In this document: positions 24,692 through 32,606 of the stretch, piece after piece
Numbering within the stretch: position 1 is the stretch's first letter
Layout of the letters: every line of letters starts with the position of its first letter
Origin: JAMZMI01 sp039970095
GTDB taxonomy: Bacteria; Bacteroidota; Bacteroidia; Cytophagales; Cyclobacteriaceae
Direction of reading: 5' to 3'
NCBI GenBank assembly: GCA_039970095.1
Contig: JBDVMP010000062.1
Span: 33,151-97,150 of the forward strand
DNA: 64,000 bases
Translations under genes and position numbers: made by a program
The notes under the pieces: model-generated
What the model was told of the DNA's origin: nothing
Seen by the model: only the letters and a program-made list of their open reading frames with translations
Databases searched by the model: none

Positions 24692-25489
24692 ATGAAGAAA
24701 TTCTCGCAGCAAATATGGTTAATTCTAGGGTTAATGACACTTCTGATAGGCTGTCTTGACCCTCCCGAATATTCAAATACTCCTAAAATAAAGTTTAAGC
24801 GGTTAGAGTTTGTAAGTGGAGATGGTCGGGCAGATTCCTTAAAGCTGACCTTTGATTTTGAAGATGGAGATGGGAATATCGGGTTAAGTGAATTGGATGT
24901 ATGGGATGAATTTTTTCCATATTATTTCATAGTTTATTATGATAGTGGCCGGCTCACTACGGATACAAACGGGGATACTATCACAGCAGCGGGTTATTAT
25001 ATAGTAACTCTTTCTGATTCTCTGGCTGTGCCGCCTTTTAAGCTTGGTACGACAAACGGCGAGCTCATTGATGAAGTGTTCAGTGAAGTAGACAACCGAC
25101 CTGCCTTTGATCCGCGTTGTGATGATTACCTCTATGGAGATGGGTGGTCAGACACCCTGTTTGTGACAAGAAATCCATATTATAATAATATGGATATCAC
25201 TTTTCTGAAGAAACGAAACGGTCAATTTATTGAAACTGATTTAGCGCAGGAGTTTAATCAGGATGAGTGCGATGTTGTGCCAGAGGTTCTCAGAATACCC
25301 ATTTTTGATCCAGAAAGGATTGGGAAACCGACTGTTGGGAATATTACCTATTCCTATCTGTCAAATGGAGTGGGGTTGTTTTTGGCGCAGTTAGATACGT
25401 TCAAAATAGAGTTCTTTATCTACGATCGTGATTTGAATAAAAGTAACGTGGTGCAAACGCCGGAATACACGCTATCAGATATAGATTAA
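24692..25489 (+). CDS. Lipoprotein of unknown function
   Basis: A 265-residue protein with lipobox LLIGC (C21) followed by LDPPEYSNTP. The mature part is acidic and beta-rich, with an early DSLKLTFDFEDGDGNIGL segment that recurs in Bacteroidota surface lipoproteins I have seen. No enzymatic motif is visible. It converges on the E1 fusion gene with 7 bases between stops. Confidence 0.8.
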   Translation: MKKFSQQIWLILGLMTLLIGCLDPPEYSNTPKIKFKRLEFVSGDGRADSLKLTFDFEDGDGNIGLSELDVWDEFFPYYFIVYYDSGRLTTDTNGDTITAAGYYIVTLSDSLAVPPFKLGTTNGELIDEVFSEVDNRPAFDPRCDDYLYGDGWSDTLFVTRNPYYNNMDITFLKKRNGQFIETDLAQEFNQDECDVVPEVLRIPIFDPERIGKPTVGNITYSYLSNGVGLFLAQLDTFKIEFFIYDRDLNKSNVVQTPEYTLSDID

Positions 25490-25496
25490 GGGTGTT

Positions 25497-27902
25497 TTAG
25501 TATAGCGCCTTATATTCTCCAGGGTTGCTTTCTACGAAAAGACTATATACTTTCTCAAAAACATCTTCAATATTTGGTTTGGAGAAGTAATCCCCATCAG
25601 TGCCATATGCTGGCCTATGTTCCTCTGAAGTAATTGTAATTGGTTTGGAGTCGAGATATGTATAGCCTCCGTCTCTTTCCAGTACATTTTGCATCATATA
25701 GGCAGTGGCTCCTCCGGGTACGTCCTCGTCAAGGAAAGCAATGCGATTTGTTTTCTTAAGTGAATCGACAACCGTTTGAGTACGATCAAAAGGCATAAGT
25801 GTCTGCACGTCTATCACTTCACAGGAAATACCAACCTCACTCAATTGCTGTGCTGCTTCCATTACGATTTTGCACATAGAACCATAGGTGACAAGTGTAA
25901 TATCCTCACCCTCTCTTAAGATTTCTGGACAGCCAAGCGGGACACACATTTCCCCGATATTTTCGGGCATCTTTTCTTTTAGCCTATACGCATTCAAAGG
26001 CTCAATAATCAAGGCAGGATCATTGCCCTTCATGATTGTATTGTAAAAACCTGAGGCCTGTGTGAGGTTTCGCGGGACGAGAAGATGGACTCCTCTTAGA
26101 GTTCCCAGAATCATACTCATGGGTGAGCCGCTGTGCCAGACACCTTCTAGTCTATGTCCCCTTGTTCTAACTATTAGTGGTGCCGCCTGGCCGCCTTTCA
26201 TTCGATAATGCAGACAAGCCAGGTCATCAGAGAGTGTCTGGATTGTGTATATCAAATAATCTAAATATTGGACTTCAGTTATAGGTTTTAAGCCACGAAG
26301 AGCCGCCCCTATTCCCTGACCGATGATTGTGGTTTCTCTGATTCCAGTATCGGTAATTCTGATTTCTCCGAATTTCTCTTGCAGGCCTGCAAAACCTTGA
26401 TTTACATCGCCTATTTTACCTACATCTTCACCGATGGCAAAGACCCTCGCATCTCGTTCGAAAAGGGCGTCAAAGCAAGCTTGAACCACCTCTCTTCCAT
26501 CAACCTGCTTAGCATCTTCAGAGTATATTGGCTTTACTGCTTCAACATTGAGGGGCGAATTATCACTTTCGCTAAATAATGAAGAACTATACTCATCGTG
26601 ATATTTTTCAAGCGATGTTTTGAGCCAAGCTACTAAATTTTGCTTGTCGGTACTGCTCTCGTTTCTGAGTAGACGAAGACTTCTACGAACGGCACGCATG
26701 ATATCTGCTTTGTTTGGATTGAGCGTGCTTTTAAGTTCATTTTTGATGACCGTAAGTTCTCGTTTGTTGTCATGAACCAAAGCAGTTTTGCTTAGAAGGT
26801 CGATCGACTCAGATAGGTCTGATTTGATACTATTAACATATGCCTTCCATGCGGACTCTCTTGCTTTTTTAGCTTTTTGCTTAGCGTCTTTTTCCAGTTT
26901 TTCCAAGTCCTCTTCTGAGATGATTTCATCAGCTAATATCCACTCTCTGGTTTTAGTGATGCAATCGTATTTTGTTTCCCAATCGAGTCTCTCCTTGGAT
27001 TTGTATCGTTCATGAGAGCCTGAGGTGGAGTGACCTTGTGGCTGGGTCATTTCTTCAACATGAACCAGACATGGTACATGTTCTTTTCGACAAAGAGCGG
27101 AAGCTTTTTGATATGTTTCCAGTAGTGAAGGGTAGTCCCAACCTTTTACGTTAAAGATTTCTATACCCGTAGAGGTGCTATCACGTTGGAAGCCGGCCAA
27201 TGCAGCCGAAATACTTTCTTTAGTCGTGTGGTATTTGTTGGGTACCGAAATCCCATACCCATCGTCCCAAACGGACATTAGCATCGGAATCTGCAGCACC
27301 CCAGCAGCATTAATGGATTCAAAAAAGTGACCTTCTGAGGTGGATGCATTGCCTATTGTTCCAAATGCTACTTCGTTTCCATTTATGGAGAAGTTTTTGA
27401 AATCTTTCAGTTCCGGATTGTTCCTGTAAAGTTTGGAAGCGTATGCCAGACCCACTAATCTGGGCATTTGTGCTGCAGTACAGGAGACGTCTGAACTTGA
27501 GTTTTTCATTTTGGTGAGATTTTTCCACTCGCCATTCTCATCCAGAGACCTGGTGCCAAAATGCCCGTTCATCATCCGCCCTGCAGAAGCAGGATCATGT
27601 TCTACATCCGTATGAGCATAGAGCTGAGCGAAAAACTGCTCAGCAGTGAGCTGGCCTATCGCCATCATGAAGGTTTGATCTCGATAGTACCCTGATCTAA
27701 AGTCACCATTTTTAAATGCCCGTGCCATGGCTATTTGAGCCATTTCCTTACCATCTCCGAAAATCCCAAACTTGGCCTTTCCCATAAAAACCTCTTTTCG
27801 CCCAATAAGACTCATTTCACGGCTTTCAATTGCCAAGGCGTAATCTGTAAGGATTTCCTGAGCTTTGAGATCAGTTCGGTTCTTGATTTTGGTAGTACTC
27901 AT
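25497..27902 (-). CDS. Fused E1 alpha/beta branched-chain 2-oxoacid dehydrogenase
   Basis: An 801-residue fusion of E1 alpha (about 1-330) and E1 beta (about 465-795) of a thiamine-diphosphate-dependent 2-oxoacid dehydrogenase. It decarboxylates branched-chain or related 2-oxoacids and passes the acyl group to E2 lipoate. The ThDP motif region reads TIGNASTSEGHFFESIN, where the usual GDG Asp is Asn. The beta half shows IGEDVGKIGDVNQGF, GIRETTIIGQGIG and FLDEDVPGGATAYM. E2/E3 are not nearby. The fusion is common in Bacteroidota. Confidence 0.93.
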   Translation of the reverse strand: MSTTKIKNRTDLKAQEILTDYALAIESREMSLIGRKEVFMGKAKFGIFGDGKEMAQIAMARAFKNGDFRSGYYRDQTFMMAIGQLTAEQFFAQLYAHTDVEHDPASAGRMMNGHFGTRSLDENGEWKNLTKMKNSSSDVSCTAAQMPRLVGLAYASKLYRNNPELKDFKNFSINGNEVAFGTIGNASTSEGHFFESINAAGVLQIPMLMSVWDDGYGISVPNKYHTTKESISAALAGFQRDSTSTGIEIFNVKGWDYPSLLETYQKASALCRKEHVPCLVHVEEMTQPQGHSTSGSHERYKSKERLDWETKYDCITKTREWILADEIISEEDLEKLEKDAKQKAKKARESAWKAYVNSIKSDLSESIDLLSKTALVHDNKRELTVIKNELKSTLNPNKADIMRAVRRSLRLLRNESSTDKQNLVAWLKTSLEKYHDEYSSSLFSESDNSPLNVEAVKPIYSEDAKQVDGREVVQACFDALFERDARVFAIGEDVGKIGDVNQGFAGLQEKFGEIRITDTGIRETTIIGQGIGAALRGLKPITEVQYLDYLIYTIQTLSDDLACLHYRMKGGQAAPLIVRTRGHRLEGVWHSGSPMSMILGTLRGVHLLVPRNLTQASGFYNTIMKGNDPALIIEPLNAYRLKEKMPENIGEMCVPLGCPEILREGEDITLVTYGSMCKIVMEAAQQLSEVGISCEVIDVQTLMPFDRTQTVVDSLKKTNRIAFLDEDVPGGATAYMMQNVLERDGGYTYLDSKPITITSEEHRPAYGTDGDYFSKPNIEDVFEKVYSLFVESNPGEYKALY

Positions 27903-28141
27903 ATTATATATGGATGGGGCTTAAGTGAGTATAGAACAGGATGGCTAATATAGCCAAAATAGAGGACTTTAAGGTTTCGTGATTGGCATAATGACGGTTT
28001 TGAGCTCAATAGAGCCGTTTTTAGGTGAAATTAAATTTTGACAAACCTTCATTATTCCAAATAAAACATCAGTGTCCTCACAAATGATTTTTAGCTTCTA
28101 TCGAATTTTGAAAGGGCTGTTTTTTTAGCTCTTTGGACGTA

Positions 28142-28149
28142 TATATTTG
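28142..28149 (+). promoter_or_regulatory. Possible -7 element of the alanine dehydrogenase promoter
   Basis: TATATTTG matches the Bacteroidota TAnnTTTG -7 box and lies 30 bases before the ATG. No good TTG/TTTG is at the expected -33 position, so this is tentative. Confidence 0.35.
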
Positions 28150-28179
28150 TCAAAAGTTAACCTTCTAATCGACGAAACT

Positions 28180-29292
28180 ATGATCATCGGAGTACCTAAG
28201 GAAATCAAGAATAACGAGAACCGAGTAGCACTTACCCCAGCGGGTGTTCAGGAGCTGACCAAGCATGGACATCAGGTGAATGTCCAATCCACAGCAGGGC
28301 TTGGAAGTGGGTTCACAGACGAGGAATATGAGGCTGCAGGAGCGACTATTTTACCGTCGATTGAAGAAACCTATGGAGTCGCTGAAATGATCATAAAGGT
28401 GAAAGAGCCGATTGAGCCTGAATATAAACTGATTAAAAAGGATCAGTTGGTGTTTACCTATTTTCACTTTGCTTCTTACGAGCCACTGACCAAGGCTATG
28501 CTTGCTTCAGGAGCGGTTTGTTTGGCTTACGAAACTGTAGAGAAACCAGATAGATCATTGCCACTGCTGGTGCCAATGTCTGAAGTGGCTGGAAGAATGT
28601 CGATTCAGGAAGGAGCCAAATATCTTGAGAAACCAAGTGGGGGTCGGGGTATTTTGCTTGGCGGAGTACCAGGTGTGAGGCCAGCAAAAGTGATGATTCT
28701 TGGAGGAGGGGTAGTCGGAACCAACGCCGCAAAAATGGCTGCAGGGCTAGGTGCCGATGTGACCATGATGGATGTAAATCTCTCCAGGCTTAGATATTTG
28801 GATGATGTGATGCCGGCCAATGTGAATACCTTCATGTCCAATGAATATAACATCAGAGAACTGATCAGTACGCATGATTTGATTATCGGGGCAGTATTGA
28901 TTCCGGGGGCTAAAGCCCCTCACTTGATTACCAGAGATATGCTCAAAGAAATGCGTCCGGGAACAGTGCTGGTGGATGTGGCTGTGGATCAGGGAGGATG
29001 TATAGAGACTTGTAAGCCTACTACACATGAAGACCCTACTTATGTTATAGATGACGTGCTTCACTATTGTGTTGCAAATATGCCGGGTGCGGTTCCTTAT
29101 ACTTCAACCTTAGCACTGACTAATGCTACTTTGCCTTACGCTATACAGCTTGCCAATAAAGGTTGGAAAAAAGCGTGTGCTGAAAATAAGGAGTTGAAAT
29201 TGGGATTGAATGTGATAGAAGGAGAGGTTGTCTATAAAGGGGTGGCGGATGCTTTTGGTCTGGATTATACAGACGTCAATCACTTTTTGTAG
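28180..29292 (+). CDS. ald: Alanine dehydrogenase
   Basis: A 370-residue NAD-dependent enzyme interconverting alanine with pyruvate and ammonia. The N-terminus MIIGVPKEIKNNENRVALTP is the family signature. The Rossmann motif is ILGGGVVGTNAAKMA (about 172-186), with DVAVDQGGCIET near 270 and a C-terminal NVIEGEVVY. The ATG at 28180 gives the usual length; an upstream in-frame ATG would add 11 atypical residues. Its last 17 bases overlap the convergent nuclease-like gene. Confidence 0.96.
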   Translation: MIIGVPKEIKNNENRVALTPAGVQELTKHGHQVNVQSTAGLGSGFTDEEYEAAGATILPSIEETYGVAEMIIKVKEPIEPEYKLIKKDQLVFTYFHFASYEPLTKAMLASGAVCLAYETVEKPDRSLPLLVPMSEVAGRMSIQEGAKYLEKPSGGRGILLGGVPGVRPAKVMILGGGVVGTNAAKMAAGLGADVTMMDVNLSRLRYLDDVMPANVNTFMSNEYNIRELISTHDLIIGAVLIPGAKAPHLITRDMLKEMRPGTVLVDVAVDQGGCIETCKPTTHEDPTYVIDDVLHYCVANMPGAVPYTSTLALTNATLPYAIQLANKGWKKACAENKELKLGLNVIEGEVVYKGVADAFGLDYTDVNHFL

Positions 29293-29731
29293 TACTCGGG
29301 TAGGGCGGAAAGCTCGGTAGCGGTTTGTAGGTGTCTTTCTCAAACTTCCACACATGGTGGTTCATGCCATTGGTGACGGCCAGGTAATCCGCTTTCACAA
29401 TTTTGTTATAGACAGACGCCTGTTTCAGGGTGTCTTCTTTTAATTTCACATCATGAGATTTGCACTCAATCAGCATGAATGGGTTCAAATCTCTTTTCAA
29501 AACCAGGATATCACTCCTTTTCCCAGACTTAAAGTAAGTGATTGGAAATTCCATTTTGATTAAACTTTTGGGGTAACCTAGATGGTTGATTAACAGATGG
29601 AGAAAGTTCTGCCTTACCCATTCTTCAGGAGTATTGACCAGATACTTCTTTCTTACAATATCAAAGATGTACTGATTGCCTTCTTCTTCTTTCGTTCTGA
29701 GATCAAAGTCTGGTAAGTTGAGCTTATGCAT
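29276..29731 (-). CDS. Type I restriction enzyme R N-terminal domain protein (HSDR_N_2), stand-alone
   Basis: A 151-residue PD-(D/E)xK-fold protein. The nuclease core is visible as KSGKRSDILVLKRD (Asp) and FMLIECKSHD (Glu-x-Lys). It starts MHKLNLPDFDLRTK. Stand-alone proteins of this size are common in Bacteroidota and are not part of a restriction system; no HsdM/HsdS genes are here. It overlaps the MFS transporter stop by 8 bases upstream and alanine dehydrogenase by 17 bases at its end. Role unknown. Confidence 0.85.
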   Translation of the reverse strand: MHKLNLPDFDLRTKEEEGNQYIFDIVRKKYLVNTPEEWVRQNFLHLLINHLGYPKSLIKMEFPITYFKSGKRSDILVLKRDLNPFMLIECKSHDVKLKEDTLKQASVYNKIVKADYLAVTNGMNHHVWKFEKDTYKPLPSFPPYPSTTKSD

Positions 29732-31013
29732 CTTGTCTTTTTGGCATTTTGACCATGATAAGAAAGATGAAGCCAATAACAAAATAGGAGGCCAGCGCAA
29801 GGGTGCTATTTCTCATGCTTCCGGTCATTTGGTCAATAAGGCCATAGCTAAATGTGCCAAGCACCACACTCATGTGATAGGTCACGTCAAAGAATGAAAA
29901 GTACGATGCATGATCTTGAGTATCCGTGGGTACAAGTTTGGAAAATGTAGCTCTGGACAAGGCCTGAATACCACCCATAACCAACCCCACGAGCACAGCT
30001 ATGACGTAAAATTCGTTGACTGACGTGATAGTGTAGGCGAAGATGCATATCCCGATCCAGATAGTGATCATAGCTCCAAGTGAGAAAATATTTCCCTTTC
30101 TATCCGAAATTCGTGCAAAAAGAGTGGCTCCAGCAATCGCCACAAATTGTATGATAAGCAGCACTGGAATAAGTTGACTAGAATCAAGTTTAAGTTCTTT
30201 GGAACCAAATAAGGTTGCCAGCAACATGATCGTCTGCACGCCCATATTGAAAAAGAAAAATGAGATCAAATATTTTTTGATATTTGGCTGGTTTCTGAGG
30301 GCTTTAAATACTTTTTTTAATTCGCGGTAGCCATTAAGTAAGATTTTGCCGGAAGGCTTTCTGTTGAAAACATTGTTTGGTAGTCTCTTGAACGGGATCT
30401 GGGCGAACCCGATCCACCATACACCAACGATGAGAAAAACGATTCTCGTGGCGTATCCTTTGGTGGGCAAGCCAAAAACTTCATAATTGGAAATTAGTGC
30501 AAGACTGACGATTAATAATAAGGCACTGCCGGCATAGCCAAATGAATACCCTCTCGCACTCACCCTGTCTGTCATGCTTGGAGGAGCAATCTCTGGCAAA
30601 TAAGCGTCATAAAAAACCAGTCCGGAGCTATAGCCAAGGCTAGCAAGAATCACGCAGAGAATTCCCCATTCCACGTTTTCTGAAGTGAAGAAAAACATAC
30701 CCATGCATGCCAGAGAGCCCAAAGTGGTAAAAATTCTGAGATATTTCTTTTTCTGCCCCGTATAGTCTGCAATGCCTGAAAGCAGCGGTAGAATCAGGGC
30801 TGAAAGAAGATAAGAAATTGAGATAGCGTAACTATACAAAACGGAGTTTACCACCTCAAAACCAAAGAAGTTGATCTTGTCTCCGGAGCTTTCGTTTGCG
30901 GTGACGGCCGTATAGTAAATAGGGAAGATGGTGGTGTTAATTACCAGATTGTAAACTGAGTTTGCCCAGTCATACATGCACCAGGAATTAATCACTTTTT
31001 TATTTGCTTCCAT
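29724..31013 (-). CDS. MFS transporter, UMF1/Atg22-like
   Basis: A 429-residue inner-membrane transporter with about 12 hydrophobic segments. The N-terminus NSWCMYDWANSVYNLVI matches the UMF1 (Atg22-like) MFS group, and GIQALSRATFSKLVP is the conserved loop of the second half. Substrates in this group are largely unknown; vacuolar amino-acid export is known for yeast Atg22. It is followed by the overlapping HsdR_N-like gene and diverges from the NDH-2 gene. Confidence 0.9.
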   Translation of the reverse strand: MEANKKVINSWCMYDWANSVYNLVINTTIFPIYYTAVTANESSGDKINFFGFEVVNSVLYSYAISISYLLSALILPLLSGIADYTGQKKKYLRIFTTLGSLACMGMFFFTSENVEWGILCVILASLGYSSGLVFYDAYLPEIAPPSMTDRVSARGYSFGYAGSALLLIVSLALISNYEVFGLPTKGYATRIVFLIVGVWWIGFAQIPFKRLPNNVFNRKPSGKILLNGYRELKKVFKALRNQPNIKKYLISFFFFNMGVQTIMLLATLFGSKELKLDSSQLIPVLLIIQFVAIAGATLFARISDRKGNIFSLGAMITIWIGICIFAYTITSVNEFYVIAVLVGLVMGGIQALSRATFSKLVPTDTQDHASYFSFFDVTYHMSVVLGTFSYGLIDQMTGSMRNSTLALASYFVIGFIFLIMVKMPKRQDA

Positions 31014-31143
31014 ACCTGAAAATAATTCAAAGATAGTTGATCAAATTTGACCTTTTACCTTGCAATTTTGCGTTCTAAAATGGGTCACCAGGGCAAGGAT
31101 AAACAAATTGATTGTGGCTTTGGTAGAATTATAATTTGAAAAT

Positions 31144-32466
31144 ATGGAATTGCAGGCTGAAGTACGAACCACCCCAAACGAGAACAGAATCAACGAGCGC
31201 ATCCCCAAATCGGATTTGAAGCGTGTGGTGATCATTGGAGGAGGCTTTGCCGGGATAGAGCTGGTAAGGCAACTCAGTAAGAGCAATGTTCAAATTGTGC
31301 TAATTGATAAGCACAATTATCACACGTTCATACCACTGCTCTATCAGGTAGCTACAGCCGGTTTGAGCCCGGGTGATATTAGCAGCCCACTGAGGCAATT
31401 TTTGAGAGATAACAAAAATTTTCATTTCAGAATGGCTAAGGTGCTGGATATCAATGCACCCGATAAGGAGATCAGGACGAATCTTGGTAAGCTGAGGTAT
31501 GATATTTTGATTATGGCTTCCGGCTCCAGAACAAACTTTTTTGGCAATAAACAAATAAAGAAAAACGCCAATAATCTCAGAGAGATCACAGATGCCATTG
31601 AGCTTAGAACCAAGCTGATCAACAATTTCGAAGAAGCACTTCAGGTATATGATGAAAATGAGCTCCAAAAGCACATGAATATCGTGATTGTGGGCGCAGG
31701 GCCAACGGGAGTAGAATTGGCCGGAGCTATAGGTGAACTGCGAAATCAGGTTTTGCCACAAGATTACCCAGAGCTGGATTTTAGGAAAATGAATATCACG
31801 CTTGTAGAAGGAGGAAAACAAGTGCTGGGAGCAATGTCTGAGAAGGCTGGAAATAAAGCTGCAGGATATCTGAAAAAGTTTGGGATTGAGGTTAAGCTCG
31901 GAACTATACTTAAGTCTTATGAAAACTCAGTGGCTGTTCTCAGCGACGAGACTATCATAGAAACCAAGTGTCTAATTTGGGCCGCTGGGGTTCAGGGAAA
32001 CCTGGTTCCCGGGCTTTATGAAAATGCCGTGGTAAATGGCAGAATCCAGGTAGATGAATTCAATCTGATAGAAGGGCATAAGTATATCTACGCCGTGGGA
32101 GATGTAGCTTTGCAGTACGATAAAAAACACCCAAAGGGGTTGCCTATGCTGGCGCCCGTGGCGATACAGCAAGCCAAACATCTCGCAGAAAATATCAAAA
32201 GGCAAAGGGATAATAAGCCAATGAAGCCTTTCAAATATGTTGATAAAGGAACCATGGCAACCATAGGTAGAAACAAGGCAGTGATAGACATGCCTTTTAA
32301 TGTTACTGTCGGAGGCTTTTTGGGCTGGTTTATTTGGATGTTTATTCACCTTTTTTCTATTATCGGATTTAGGCGAAAACTGCTGGTTTTTTCTAATTGG
32401 ATATGGAATTATTTTACCTACAATCAGGGCAACAGACTGATAATCAAAAAAGATATTGACGACTGA
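31144..32466 (+). CDS. ndh: Type II NADH:quinone oxidoreductase (NDH-2)
   Basis: A 440-residue FAD-dependent dehydrogenase oxidising NADH and reducing quinone without proton pumping. The FAD motif VVIIGGGFAGIE (about 28-39), NADH motif IVIVGAGPTGVELAG (about 179-193), the second FAD segment YIYAVGDVAL and the quinone-site AIQQAKHLAENI are present. The C-terminal hydrophobic stretch (about 385-420, GFLGWFIWMF) probably anchors it to the inner membrane. A roughly 27-residue N-terminal extension precedes the first strand. Confidence 0.94.
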   Translation: MELQAEVRTTPNENRINERIPKSDLKRVVIIGGGFAGIELVRQLSKSNVQIVLIDKHNYHTFIPLLYQVATAGLSPGDISSPLRQFLRDNKNFHFRMAKVLDINAPDKEIRTNLGKLRYDILIMASGSRTNFFGNKQIKKNANNLREITDAIELRTKLINNFEEALQVYDENELQKHMNIVIVGAGPTGVELAGAIGELRNQVLPQDYPELDFRKMNITLVEGGKQVLGAMSEKAGNKAAGYLKKFGIEVKLGTILKSYENSVAVLSDETIIETKCLIWAAGVQGNLVPGLYENAVVNGRIQVDEFNLIEGHKYIYAVGDVALQYDKKHPKGLPMLAPVAIQQAKHLAENIKRQRDNKPMKPFKYVDKGTMATIGRNKAVIDMPFNVTVGGFLGWFIWMFIHLFSIIGFRRKLLVFSNWIWNYFTYNQGNRLIIKKDIDD

Positions 32467-32606
32467 AGGTTCTCTGTTCTGCCTTTAAGGGCGTCTCCTT
32501 CTATGTATATGCCATTATATACCAATCTCAATTAGGATTAAACAAGATTAGTAAAAGTCATTTATTATCTTGTTGGCACAACAGTTGAATTCAACCGCTT
32601 TGAGTG

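Noticed and set aside
29276..29731. Type I restriction system
   Set aside because: Only the small HsdR N-terminal domain is present, without helicase, HsdM or HsdS.
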